A stretch of DNA of 64,000 bases from Dastarcus helophoroides (GCA_028583605.1 CM053334.1:26818726-26882725), one strand, 5' to 3'. Positions 33,791 to 45,419 are shown, counted from the stretch's first letter. Notes: generated by a model from the sequence alone, not told the origin. Translations and numbers: made by a program.

Positions 33791-36122
33791 CGTACTGTGA
33801 AAAATTGTCGGTACAACCTAGGACTAAAAAATACTCGATGGACGCCAAAATTGGTAATTTCACTTTGTTATACTTTACTATTCAGTATTCACAAAACAAT
33901 ATTTTTGCAAAAATACACAAAACAGCATTAGAAATAATTACAAAGGCTATTAACAAACAAATGGTACTTACAATACTTGTAACCTCGGATAAAAAACCAA
34001 ATTACACCGAGCCCATGTGAGACTTTTATAAAAAGCAATATCCCTCTAAAAAATTAAGATTCCAATGCCCTAAAAAATTTTTAATCATGTTTACGAAAAA
34101 AATATTCCAAATGAAAGAAAATTTTTAAATCTATTTGGTGGCAAATTGTAATTATAACTGCGTATGTTTATATCGGTTTGATCAAAATATAAAATTATTT
34201 TATTATAACAAATTTTTATTAATCTTAATTAATTTATTGTAATATTTTATGGTGTAATTTTGGTAGTTTTTTAGTGCAATAACATCCGGTCCTTACTTAT
34301 TAGCATAGATTATTGTAATTTTCTTCGCTTCAGCCATCTTGTATCATTGAACATCACCAGTGTTGGCAAAATATTATCTTTGGCATGCGTGTCGTAGATT
34401 CACCATTATTGATTACTTGCAGAATGAACACAAATTAGCTTTTATGAAACCAAATAAAAAGCTTTTCATTAAATGGATTTTTCTCAAAAATGAAAGGGAT
34501 TTCGTCGGACACTATTACACCTTTGTTGAGAAGAACTTAATCTACAACACGTATAATAGTTATAGGGAACCCTGATTATTAAATTTGATTATTTCCTAGT
34601 AAACTATGTATTATTCTTTATTAAAAGCTATTTATTTGATCAATCATTCCCAAATCCCATTATGCGATTTTCAAATCGATAAGAATTAGAATCCCAAAAA
34701 TCACAGAAGAATTGCAACCTGTAGCGTAATCAGGATCCCAAAAGTACACACAAGACAACGGACGGAAATTATATATCCTTTTTCACTAGCAAAAGGAAAC
34801 AACTTTTTAAAAGATTGCAAATTGTATTGTTTAAAATAAGATTTTCTCTTTCCAAAATATTATATTGGTGCAAAAAAGTTATACCTACCCTGTCTAAATT
34901 CAAATTTTTCGCATTTGATTTTTCGTATTTAATAAAGCCTTAAATTTAAACCACGAATGACGCAAACTCACTCAAGAATTTAACAGTTGGTTCTCTCAAT
35001 ATAATTTGTAATTGTAACAAACTATTAAAGTAGGCTCGTTTGCTCAAGATCTTTATTCTTTTAAAATGCCCTCAAATCGTGATGTGGTTTAAAAACAAAG
35101 CCCCAGGCTTTCGCTTTTTCGCGAATACGCCCCGAAGCGCAATATGAAATTGGCTTTGAAGTCGGCTGGCAGGCTGTTTTTGTTTTCGAGTTAGGTATGC
35201 GATACACCGCAAGACTGCTGTAGCAAAGCAAAGGGAAGATAAGGATAGAGACGGTTTAGCTAGCTACTCCGAAATTCCATTTTCAGCATTGTAAACGGCA
35301 ATGCATATGCAGGAGACGTGCTAGTAGTCGTATCTCCTCAGCAAACCCGCCCCTTCCTGATTAACTCTAATATTGTAATTAAGAGTCGGATCGTTCAAGT
35401 TCAGTTCACTGTGCTTGCTACCTCACGACGTTTATATTAGGCCTTTGCTTATAAACAACCTGGCTTTATAGATAGAAGCGATGGGTCCATACCTCGTTAC
35501 AAAAATTTGTACATCTTGGATTTAAATGAAAACAAACATTCAACCCCAATAAATGAAACCAAAAAAAAAATGATGATGACACATCGTGTTTCATCAGTGG
35601 CCACTCTTTGTGACATAAATTTTCCTCTTCCAATATTTCCATAAAGAACTATACAAACTATGTAATGTTGAAATATTTGTTAACCATCGTAACATGCATG
35701 GACAAATTTAAATAATGTAATTCTAGAATATACTAGAAACTAGTCTTGGGCGATTATGAGTGATATAATTGAAATATTTCGATTATGGTCGTATGGTCCA
35801 TTCGGTGATTACAAATGAGATATGAAAGATGTTTCATATTCCCAATATTGCATTCAATAGCGTGACACCACTACGCACTTCCTACCGAACGACTGAGAGA
35901 GCATTTATTTCAGTGCGATTATTTCGATTATGAGTGATATTCCACATTTCAAAGTGTTCGTTAGGTGAGAACTCGACGCAATTGCGCACTTCTACTGAGC
36001 GATTATGAGGGAAATGGAATATGATTTATCATTCAAATTTCAAATGAGATACGAGTACAGAGTATTCGTATTCCGAAATATAGCTCACTCGTACAGAAAC
36101 TGTTAAAATTCGAATCTTATCA
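33791..36122. other. Unassigned DNA; GC-richer island and imperfect repeats near its right end
   Basis: Frames at 33805-34020 (non-ATG start) and 34360-34575 read like ordinary protein in places but match nothing I know. The interval 35080-35470 is markedly less AT-rich and could be a promoter or exon neighbourhood, but no start codon with an adjoining donor site stands out. From 35748 to 36010 the phrase GCGATTATGAGTGATAT and the phrase GCGCACTTC recur two or three times with about 170-bp spacing, an imperfect local duplication. Confidence 0.35.
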
Positions 36123-36132
36123 AGGTATAACT

Positions 36133-36298
36133 ATAAAAATTGAAATAGTGTATATCTTTCTGAAGATGATAGTTTGGCTATCGCAACGCATTAGAGCAAC
36201 GTTTGTTGTGTTTTTTAATCTTTCTTGGTTTCAGGGGACAAGATTTGTATTTCAATTTTTGAAGTTAACCAAGGACCAGTCCCTTCCACCCAAAAAAG
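36133..36298 (+). mobile_element. Penelope-like insertion, sense, 9-bp TSD
   Basis: GGTATAACT at 36124-36132 and 36299-36307 flank 166 bp of sense-strand pLTR plus tail. The hammerhead-like core at 36156-36197 has GCAA instead of GAAA, an expected loss-of-function change. It ends with TTTCAG, GGGACAAGATTTGTATTTCA, and AACCAAGGACCAGTCC with an A run. Confidence 0.85.
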
Positions 36299-36358
36299 GG
36301 TATAACTGCACATAAAATAAAAATAGAGTTAAAGTTTTGTAGAGCTAAATTATAAAAA

Positions 36359-36592
36359 TTAAGGTACATTTTTTCTTCTCGAAATGTGTGAATTGCTGTA
36401 GATTTCCCCCAATGCGACTATGAATACAAACGCAAGAAAAATCCCCAACAGATTATTTTTAACGAGTTCATGAATTAGTATGGAATTTTTGCGGCCTACC
36501 CCCACACTTGTCCACTCATTGTGTGTGAAGGGAGATGGAACAGGCTTTAATTTCTTTAAACGGCAGCTTTGTTGCGTCGCAAAACGATACAA
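36359..36592 (-). CDS. Candidate small membrane-protein frame (unidentified)
   Basis: The minus-strand frame contains NEWTSVGVGRKNSILIHELV followed by a clear hydrophobic helix (NNLLGIFLAFVFIVALG) and a short basic tail ending in RRKNVP and a stop. Its first codon is not ATG; the first in-frame ATG was not found, so if real it is an exon or a truncated copy. Composition is unlike the surrounding A/T repeat frames. I do not recognise the family. Confidence 0.3.
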   Translation of the reverse strand: MYRFATQQSCRLKKLKPVPSPFTHNEWTSVGVGRKNSILIHELVKNNLLGIFLAFVFIVALGEIYSNSHISRRKNVP

Positions 36593-37009
36593 AATTTAAT
36601 TTTAAAATTCATCTCACAGAAAAAAATAATTAATCTCGGTGAACATTAGTAATTCCTTTGTGTCGCATTATTTTCATAATTTAGATGGAATGGAATCCAG
36701 TTACGTGTAATAGAAAGGTGAGAGTATTGTTAATTAAATGCATTTGTGTTGAAATTGCGGTGTCAAATACACTACAATATGCCTTTTTAAATTGTTTTAG
36801 GAATAAAACATTGGAATTTGCTGACCGAATACTCTTTATTTTAACTGAATAATTTTAATTTATTTAGTTTGCATGGTGTACACTTTTGCACTAAATAAAC
36901 TTTCCATAAATTATTCAGTTTGCTATAAAAACGTTTCTAACTTCTAAGTTTTGTTACAAAACATCAGTTTTTCTTCAATAGTTCGGTTCTTTGTTGGCTG
37001 CTTTGAATA
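36593..37009. other. No gene recognised
   Basis: AT-rich transition into repeat block F without distinct features. Confidence 0.4.
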
Positions 37010-37439
37010 TTTCGTGTCCGATTTTTTAAATCTCGACCTTTTTTTCAAAATTTGAACTACGCAAATTTATAATTTTTTGAAAATCTATACTATTTGAAAG
37101 TTTTTTTTTAAACTAGTACATCTTAAAAAAGTTCAACCTTTGAAATTTTCGCGTATTTTTTAAATTCCACTTTTTTCATAATTTCGACTTTCTGAAAATC
37201 TTGGATTTTATTTCTTTCTGATAATCCCTTTTTTAAAATTTACCCTTTTTTATTGAAACTTCGACATTCATTCATTTTTTATTCAAAAGTTCGACTCATT
37301 TAAAAAGTTTGAAGTTTTTCAGAATTTCGACTTTTTTCTTAATATTCGACCTTTTCAAATTTTTTATTGAAAATTTCAGTCGCTTTAACATTATCAACAT
37401 ATTTTAAAATTTGTCTAATTTTCCAAATTTCCACTTCTT

Positions 37440-39500
37440 CAAAAATTGGCACTTTCTTGAAAATTTTCTTTTTTTTATACAAATATTCGAATATTTTTCA
37501 AATCTCGCCATTTTTAGAAATGACCTTTTAAAAATTTCAACTTTAAAAATTTTAACTGTTTTCAAAATTAGTTTTTTTCAAAACAGGACAATTTATTTAA
37601 AACTTTGCCTGTTTTTGAAGTTATGACTTTTTTGCAAATTTTCCACTTTTTCAAGAATTGGTAATTTTTGGAAAATTATGCTTTTTTATACAATTATTCG
37701 AATATTTTTTAAATGTCGCCATTTTTAGAAATAACTTTTTGGAAACTTTAACTTACTAAATTTCAACTATTTTCAAAGTTAGGTTTTTTAAACCTCGACA
37801 ATTTATTCAAAATTTTGCCTGTTTTTGAAGCTATTGACTTTAATTGCAAAATTTCCACTTCTTCAAACATTGGTAGTTTCTTGAAAATTTTGTTTTTTTT
37901 ATACAAATATTCGATGTTTTTTAAATGTCTTTAAAAAAAACTACATTTTGAAAACTTCATTTAGCAAAATTTTAATTGTTTTCAAAATTTAGTTTTTATT
38001 CAAAGCTCGACAATTTAAAATATTGCCTGTTTTTGAAATTATTAACTTTTTTGCAAAATTTCTAGTTTTTTTGAAACTTGATTTTATTCCAAATTGCATT
38101 TTTTATAATAAATTAGTAGGAATTTTTAAAAATCTCAATTTTCTTTGAAAATTTCAACTATTTTAAAGAACTTTTTTTCAAAATTTTAAATTTTTATGAA
38201 AATTTCAATTTTGTTCCAAAAAATTGGCTTTCCTTCAAGATTTCGGCTCTTTTTTAACTTTGACTTTGAAAAGTTCTTTTCTTTTTTTTAAAATCTCGAC
38301 TATATTTTCAAAATTTCGACAACTTTGTGAAAATATGTGCTGCATTCGAAAATTTAATTTTTTTTGAGAATAAGTATTATATCTTAGAAAATTTCGACTT
38401 TTTTTAAAAGACCAATCTTTACAAATCTCTATTTTTTGCATTTTTTAAATTTTAGATTATTTTTTTTTAAATATCAATTTTTTACATAATTTCGACTTTC
38501 TGAAAATTTTCAAATTTTATTTAATTAATTCTTTTTGATAATTCTTTCTTTCAAATGTTGTTTTATTAAAATTTTCGACTTTTTTTAAATTTATTTTTCA
38601 AAAGTTCGACTCTTTTAAAAAGATAGAGTTTTTCAGAATTTCGTCTTTTTTTCTTAATTTAAGACTTTTTCAAATTTTTTATTGAACATTTCAGCTTTTT
38701 TAAAACAACTAACATGTTTTAAAATTCGTCCATTTTCCAAAATTTACACTTCCTCGACATTTTGTATTTTTTTATTCAAATATTCGAATATTTTTTAAAT
38801 GTCGCCATTTGTAGAAATTACATTTTGAAAGTTTTAACTTTCAAAATTTAAGCAGTTCAAAATTAAATTTTTCCAAAGCTGGACAATTTATATTTTTTTT
38901 TGTTTCAGGGGACAAGTTCTGTATTTCAATTCTCGACAATTTATTCAAAATCTTGTGTGTTTTTCGCGCTACTGACTTTTTTTGCAAAATTTCCAGTTCC
39001 TCAAAAATTGGTGATTTCTTGAAAATTTTGTTTTTTATACAAATATTCGAATATTTTTTAAATGTCGCCATTTTTAGAAATTACTCTTTCAAAACTTCAA
39101 CTTACAAAATTTCAACTGTTTTCAAGGATACGTTTTTGCAAAGCTCGACAATTTATTTAAAATTTTGCCTGTTCTTGAAGTTATTGACTATTTTGCAAAA
39201 TTTCCACTTCTTCAGAAATTGGTAATTGCTTGAAAATTTTGTTTTTTATACAAATATTCGAATATTTTTTAAATGTCGCCATTTTTAGAAATTACTTTTT
39301 GAAAATTTTAACTTTCAAAATTTTTACAGTTTTCATAATTAGATTTTCCCAAAACTCGACATATTATTCAAAATCCTGTCTGTTTTCGAAGCTACTGACT
39401 TTTTTTTCCAGTTCCTCAAAAATTGGTGATTTCTTGAAAATTTTGTTTTTATGCAAATATTCGAATATTTTTTAAATGTAGCCATTTTTAGATATTACTT
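37440..39500 (+). repeat. About 210-bp higher-order repeat units
   Basis: The landmark CAAATATTCGAATATTTT occurs at 37480, 37691, 37904, 39040, 39251 and 39454, spacings of 211, 213, 211 and 203 bp within runs. Each unit also holds GTCGCCATTTTTAGAAAT, a CTCGACAATTTATT segment, GCCTGTTTTTGAAG and an AAAATTGGTAATTTCTTGAA-type segment in constant order. This is a true tandem higher-order array, unlike most of the family. Confidence 0.85.
38892..38934 (+). mobile_element. 43-bp Penelope-like micro-insertion, 10-bp TSD
   Basis: GACAATTTAT at 38882-38891 and 38935-38944 flanks a fragment holding only the 3' part of the pLTR: T run, GTTTCAGGGGACAAGTTCTG and TATTTCAATT. The target lies inside a 210-bp unit whose normal sequence is restored when the insert is removed, so it is younger than the array. 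Confidence 0.8.
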
Positions 39501-42500
39501 TTTGAAAATTTCAACTCTCAAAATTTCAAAATAAGGTTTTTTCAAGGCTGGACAATTTATTCAAAATTTTGACTGTTCTTGAAGTTATTGACATTTTTGC
39601 AAAATTTCCATCTCTTCAAAAATTGGTAATCTCTAGAAAATTTTGTTTTTTTTAAATTTAATTTTAAGGTTTTACTCGAAGCTCGACAATTTATTTAGAA
39701 TATGGCCTTGGTTTTGAAATTGTAGTTTTTTGCAAAATTTCTAATTTTTTTGAAACTTGATTTTGGTCAAAATTGAATATTTTTATAACAAATTAGTAGA
39801 CATTTTGAAAAATTTCAACTTTCTTTAAAAATTTCGACTATTTTAAAAAACTTTTAGGTTTTCTAAATTTTTGCCCTTTTTTTAAAAATTTTAAATTTTT
39901 ATGAAAATTTCAAGACTTTTACAAAATTTCAAGTTTTGCTAATTATTAAATTAAAATTGTCGATACTTTTTTTAAATTGGTCTATTTTTCTAATTTTATC
40001 GTTTTAGAAAATCTGAAGTTCTTGGAAAATTTCGCTTTTTAATGAAAAATGTTGGTATCTATTAAAATTTTCGAATTTCTTGTCAATTCTTTTTATTTTT
40101 GATATTTTTTAAAAATTTTGTTTTGGTTAAATCTTTGACTATTCATCAAAATTTCTACTTTTTCAAAATCATTTTTTTGAAAATTTTTATGTTTTTAGAA
40201 TCATATTTTTTAAATTAATTAATTAAAATTGGTAATTTCTTGAAAATTTTTTTTTTATACAAATATTTATTATTTTTTAACCGTCACCATTTACAAAAAT
40301 TAGTCTTTGAAAATTTTAATGTCCCAAAATTTTAACTGTTCTTAAAATTTAGGTTTTATTCAAAGCTCGACAATTTACCTAAAATATTGCCTGTTTTTGG
40401 AATTGACTCGTTTTCAAAATTTTTAGCTTTTTTGAAACTCTTCATTTTGTTCAAATTGCATTCTTTTTATAATAAATTAATGGGAATTTGCAAAAATTTC
40501 AGCTTTCTTTGAAAATTTCGACTATTTTAAAGAAATTTTCAGTTTTCTAAAATTTCATCTTTTTTTTTAAATTTTAAATTTTTATGAAAATTTCACGATT
40601 TTTACCAAATTTCAACTTTTGCTAATTATTATTAATTTAAAAAAGAAATTTTCGATACTTTTTTTAAATTCATCTATTTTCCTAAATTTTATCGCTTTAT
40701 AAAATCTGAAGTTTTTGGAAAATTTCGCTTTCTAATGAAAAATTTATTAAACTTTTTGAATTTCTTCTGAATCTCTTTTCAAATTTTTTTCAAATATCGA
40801 CATTTTTTAAAAATTTCGTTTTCATGAAATCTTTGACTATCAAAATTTCGACTATTTTAAAAATGTTTGGGCTTTTTGAAAAATTTTTACTTTTTAAAAA
40901 TCACATTTTTTTAAATTAAATTCTAGTACGAATTTAAAAATCACGACCTTTTGAAATTTACCTTTTCCCGAATTACGATATTTTTTTTAAATTCCATCTT
41001 TTTTAAAAATTGTCAACTTTTTCAAAATTTCAACTCTTAAAAATTTCGAATTATTTAGAGAATCCAGACTTCTTATTAAATATTTTGATTTTTGTCAAAA
41101 TTTTGACCATTTTCAAAATTTTGATTTCCTTAAAAATTTCGTCTTTTTTGTTAAATTTACTCATTTTTCACAATTTTAACCCTTTCAAAATTTAGGACTA
41201 TTTTCAAAAATTCGTTTTTTAAAAAATCAAATTTATCTTAAAAATTTAGATTTTTTGAATTTTTAAATTTTTTATTTGAAAATATTGACTTTATGAAAAC
41301 AAGTTCCGACTTCAAAATTTTTGAACGTTTTCTTTATTCAACTCTTTTAGAAATTTCGAATTATTTAGAAAATCCAGCCTTTTATTGAATATTTTAATTT
41401 TTGTCAAAATTTCGCCCCTTTCCAAAATTTTAATTTTCTTAAAAATTTCGTGTTTTCTTTAATTTATTCATTTTTCAGAATTTTAAACCTTTCAAATTTT
41501 GGGATATTTTTAAAATTTGGTTTTTTAAAAAAATCCAATTTATTTTAAAAATTAGATTTTCTTGATTATTTAATTTTTTTATTTGAAAATCTTGACTTAA
41601 TAAAAACGAATTGGGGTTCCAACATTTTCAAAAATTTTCTTTATTTTACAATATATCGACTATTTTAAAAACTAGGAGTTTTTTTCTGAATTTTCATTTA
41701 TTCCAAATTTTCAAGGTACCAAAATGTTTCATTAAAATGCGAACTTTTGAAAATATTTCAGAGTTTCTAAAACAATAAAAATTAGAAAAAAGAGACAAAT
41801 TTAAAAAAAATGTCAACATTCTTTAAAGTAGTGAAAAATTTGCAAAAGTTGAAATTATGTAAAAATCGTGAAATTTTTACGAAAAGTTGAAAATTCTCAA
41901 AAAGGACGAACTTTTAAAAAATCAAATATTTTTTAAAAAGTTGTAATTTTCAAAAGAAATTAAAATTTTTGAAACTTGGAATTAATTTATTGTAAAAATA
42001 GCAATTTTGAAAAAGTCAATAGATTCAAAAAGAATTACAAATTAGAAAAGTAAACAATTTCCAAAATAGGCAAGGTTTTGAATAAATTGTCCAGCTCTGG
42101 AAAAACCTAAATTTTGAAAAAAGTTAAAATTCTGAAATTTCATAGTTTTTTTTTAAGTCAGATTTTATCTAAAATTTTGCCTGAAACTTTGGTCAAAATT
42201 TCGAATTTTTTGACACTCTTGACTTAATTATTTTGTACATTCAATTGCTTAGACTTTTCAAAAATTTCAACTTTTTCTGAAATTTCGACTCTTTTTAAAA
42301 AATTGAGGTTCTTGAAAATTCCAATTTTTAATGAAAATTTCAAGAATTTTCTAGCTTTCGACTTTTTAAAAAATTTGGAATTTTTTGACTAGTAAATTTT
42401 TTGATTTTTTTTTTGTATATTTGGACTTTTTCCCAAAGTTTCGAATATTTTTTTAAAAATTTCACTATTATTTAAACCTCAACTTTTCTAAAAATTCGAT

Positions 42501-43069
42501 TTTTAAAAAAAATGTTTGACTACTTTTGAGAATTTTGGATTTTAAAATTATTGTTCGACTTTTATGAAGATCTTATTTGTTTTTAAATTACATTTCTTTA
42601 AATTATTAAGAAGGCCCTTCAAAAATTTCGACTTAAAATTTACATTTTTTCAAATCGCAACAATCCAAAAAGTTCGTCTTTTTTAAAATTTTAGAATATA
42701 TTTTAAATTTCAACTTTTTTAGAAATGGCGAACTTTTTCAAAATTTTTGACTAGGTTAAATCCAGATATTTTATTGAATTATTTTAATGAAAATTTCGAC
42801 ATTTTGCAAAATCTTGTGTAGCCTGAAATTATCAACATTTTTTTAAAATTCGTCTATTTTGCACTTTGCGACTTTTTGGAAAATTTGAAATATTTTGAAC
42901 ACTTAGATTTTTTTAAATTTCGATTTTATTTTTGGAAATGTTGCTTTTTCCCAAAGTTTTCATTTTCTTTGTAAATTTTAACTCTTTGGAAACTAGTTTC
43001 AACTTCCTAATTTTCCTATCATTAAAACATTTTTCATTTTTCTAATGTAATATTTTAGCTGGCTATAAT

Positions 43070-43316
43070 TTTGGTGCAACGGACTTGTCCTTGGTTATTT
43101 TCAAAGATTAAAATACAAATATTGTCCCCTGAAACCAAGAAAGATTAAAAAACACAACAAAGGTGGTTCTAACGCATTCCGATAGCCAAACTATCATCTT
43201 CAGAGAGGTACTAAATCAGGTAGAAGATGATAGCTTGGCTATCGAAACGCGTTAGAGCAACCTTTGCTGTGTTTTTTAATCTTTCTTGGTTTCAGGGGAC
43301 AAGATTTGTATTTCAA
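43070..43316. mobile_element. Penelope-like head-to-head pair, 11-bp TSD
   Basis: CTGGCTATAAT (43059-43069) and CTGCCTATAAT (43317-43327), 10/11 identical, flank an antisense copy followed by a sense copy. The antisense copy spans the tail, GGGGACAA terminus, splice-like run and hammerhead-like core at 43166-43207; the sense copy has its core at about 43219-43258. The antisense core has GGAA for GAAA and the sense core has lost CTGA, so both are probably inactive. The two copies meet at GAGAGGTACTAAATCAGG. Such inverted junctions are a hallmark of Penelope-like elements. Confidence 0.85.
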
Positions 43317-43534
43317 CTGCCTATAATGTTCAATACATCGACTATTTTAAAATTTACGAATATTTTCTCAATTTTGATATTTTCAGAAAATGTTGTTGCT
43401 TATTTAATTATCAATATTTAATAAATTTTAAACATTAGCAGTAAAGTTTTAATTAATTTGATTATGTTTGTAGCTAAGAAATAAAAATTGTTGATTTTTT
43501 TTTTGGTCTGAAATCGGTCTCGGCACAATTTCAG

Positions 43535-43617
43535 ACTCCAAAAGACGTTATTCAAGTATTTTGGTCTGTTGCTAAGGAATCATCACAAAACAGTTTTTTG
43601 CGTCTGAAGTCTAGAAG
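43535..43617 (+). CDS. Candidate internal exon of an unidentified gene
   Basis: A 3' splice-like site (CAATTTCAG, 43526-43534) is followed by 83 bases open in only one frame (TPKDVIQVFWSVAKESSQNS and then FLRLKSR), directly followed by a GTAAGT donor (43618). Both other frames contain stops. The peptide looks ordinary for a soluble protein, but no family was recognised. The pyrimidine tract upstream includes a T run at about 43496-43504. Neighbouring exons were not found. Confidence 0.35.
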
Positions 43618-43623
43618 GTAAGT

Positions 43624-44172
43624 TTAACTTCCTTGTACCTGATGACAATAAACAAATAGTGGTTGTCACGGAAACGATTTTATACAAAATTAAATGGCAA
43701 CGAAGAGAATGTCATAATTTATAAAAATTCCTTAATTGAAGTAATATTAATTATGATTTTGGAAAAAATAGTTGGTGTACCTCGTAGTAACATTTCCAGA
43801 GTTCGATGTTTGTTAGCCTCGGTTAACGTCTCGGTCTCAATATACATCGTCGTTGGGGAATGTTTGCTTTTATTACTAGATGCACAATATACTATCATTG
43901 TAGCCATCAAAAAATTTAAGGGAGGCATGAAAATATTTTTCATAATTATGCATCCGAGGAGGCTCAACCTGCCTTAAACACCTCGCTACTGAAACATGCG
44001 ATCTAGCTAACTACGGCGGAAGTGATGACAGCCCACTTGACGAATAGTCAAGTACAGGACGCCGACGCTCCGGTTTCGTAGGCGAAGTAACATTTCAGTG
44101 GTGATGAAGGCATGTGTTAGTTCTCCTCCCTCTTTGCTGCCGTTCCAGAAATATTACAACACAGATTAGATA
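43624..44172. other. Unassigned DNA; opposing open frames
   Basis: Opposite-strand frames at 43663-43977 (plus) and 43719-43967 (minus) overlap. Both start from non-ATG codons and neither shows a known motif. The interval 44000-44160 is GC-richer than its surroundings and could be promoter-like for the frame at 44173. Confidence 0.3.
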
Positions 44173-44625
44173 ATGGTTTTATTTCCCTGCTTAACGATCT
44201 CACATCTGGGATGGTTATTGCGGGATTTTCTTACGCCCGAAACTGACACTCGAGCGCGTAATTATCTCATGTTTCTATGCAACATAAATTGTGGGGAATT
44301 TTCTCCGCAACACAGCGTTTTTTTTCTTTCGCACCATGTCTGTCCTGATTTTTACAAATGTGTCGAAAGTTGGGCGACGACGTACGTAATTATACCATTT
44401 TTTGTTAGTGAACCTTTATCAACATTCACCCTCATTTATTTGCGACAAGGGGACCTTTTTCTCCAATATTTTAATGTGGTTGAAAAAAGAGATATAATTT
44501 TCAGTTTGGTACATACAAAACATGCTGACTCATATTTGAACAGTGTACAGGGTGGAATAAATTCGGTAAAACCCAACCAGAATTATTTTTACCAAAATTC
44601 CTCAAACTGGTTGATTTTTGTTTAA
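44173..44625 (+). CDS. Longest open frame of the window, 150 codons, unidentified
   Basis: ATG at 44173, stop TAA at 44623-44625. The frame includes SPQHSVFFLSHHVCPDFYKC, WATTYVIIPFFVSEPLST and a Cys/His-rich middle. Composition is balanced, unlike the repeat-derived frames, but there is no motif I can name. Codon usage includes many TTT/ATT codons as expected for the base composition. It may be a real exon, a fragment of an unrecognised transposon, or chance; length alone is only moderately unusual for 64 kb. Confidence 0.3.
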   Translation: MVLFPCLTISHLGWLLRDFLTPETDTRARNYLMFLCNINCGEFSPQHSVFFLSHHVCPDFYKCVESWATTYVIIPFFVSEPLSTFTLIYLRQGDLFLQYFNVVEKRDIIFSLVHTKHADSYLNSVQGGINSVKPNQNYFYQNSSNWLIFV

Positions 44626-44969
44626 AAGTTTGCCTTATTTTAGGGAAAGAAAAACATTAAAATCCTAGAAAACCTAAAATTTAAAAGAATTTTGCTTTTC
44701 TAATATTCGAGTTTTTTTCTTTAGAATTTCGAATATTTTCTTCAAATTTTATCTACAGATGTTGAATATAATGATCAAGATTTTTGCACAAGACCAAAAG
44801 TGTGCTTGCTTAAAACTGAAATTTTTAAATGTTTCGACAAAGAATAATATCATGCACTCATATCCCACTTAACTAAAAATAGGAGGGACGAGTCTACTGA
44901 ATTTTCTCACGTTGGCTTGGCGAAGAATTCTTTCTGCTCCCCCAACCCCCCTTTTAAATCCATACAGAG
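44626..44969. other. No gene recognised
   Basis: AT-rich sequence with weak similarity to the short-period repeat at 44690-44760; nothing else visible. Confidence 0.35.
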
Positions 44970-45210
44970 CAGGGTTTCTTAACGTTTTGGTAGTAGCGGA
45001 TGATTTATAAAGTTTCACAAACCCTACAGCCTCGCTTTAAATATTCGTGATGACTAAAAAAAGTTAATCATCCCAACAATATTTCTGATGACCCAAAAAA
45101 AGCTCATTAAGGTGCCAAATTCTTCCTTGTTGGATCCGCTAAATTTTTAATCATCAAAAAAAAAGTTCATGAACCTAATAGAAGCTTCTGTTTACTAAAA
45201 AAAAGGTCAA
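44970..45210. mobile_element. Diverged relative of the hAT element 29822-30192
   Basis: Starts CAGGGTTTCTTAACGTTTTG and follows the reverse complement of the 30-kb copy through AAAGTTTCACAAACCCTAC, ATATTCGTGATGACTAAAAA, GGTGCCAAATTCTTCCTTG and AAGCTTCTGTTTACTAAAAA. The right end is missing here. A candidate remnant of the far terminus (CCCAGGTTAAGAAACCTTA, split by the hAT element at 48888) lies 3.7 kb further on, suggesting that later insertions opened this copy up. Confidence 0.7.
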
Positions 45211-45419
45211 AAAATATCGATACATCGTTGAGTTTATAAACGATGTTTGAAAAATCGATGGTATCGTTTCGCAATGGAAGTAGTGCTTTCTGTTGCATAG
45301 AATTGATGGGGCAAACGACCACACAATTTTGTAACTAGTCACCCCATGGCAACAGTGTATATGTAACAAATTGATATGCGATACAATTATTTAAGAAATT
45401 CATAGTCTAGCTATTTTTA
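45211..45419. other. ATCGATACATCG-rich segment, possible left part of a GGGATGCA-type element
   Basis: ATCGATACATCGTTG (about 45217) and AATCGATGGTATCG (about 45253) resemble the subterminal palindromes of the element at 2752, but no GGGATGCA terminus is visible. The matching right end may be 48720-48866. Confidence 0.4.

Larger units (their letters stand above)
37010..43050 (+). repeat. Repeat block F, T-rich, 6 kb with higher-order structure
   Basis: Largest uninterrupted block of the family. It shows three levels of structure. The basic unit is 17-20 bp. A higher-order unit of about 210 bp occurs at 37440-39500. Further right, an about 310-bp unit is duplicated (41051 and 41361 both begin TTATTTAGA.AATCCAG). 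A segment at about 41760-42120 is inverted relative to the rest, shown by AATAAATTGTCC against the usual GGACAATTTATT. Confidence 0.85.

Noticed and set aside
34360..34575. 71-codon frame ending in NTYNSYREP as a conserved gene
   Set aside because: No recognisable motif or ATG start, and length is within chance expectation for this composition.
37440..39500. CRISPR-like alternation of repeats and spacers
   Set aside because: Repeats are degenerate, spacers are not unique, and the context is eukaryotic with no cas genes.
43227..43421. Recurrent frame containing IAWLSKRVRA and FNLSWFQGTR, seen near several Penelope-like copies
   Set aside because: It translates the ribozyme and splice-like segment of the pLTR, lies downstream of the GIY-YIG domain and its stop, and conservation there follows RNA structure rather than codons.
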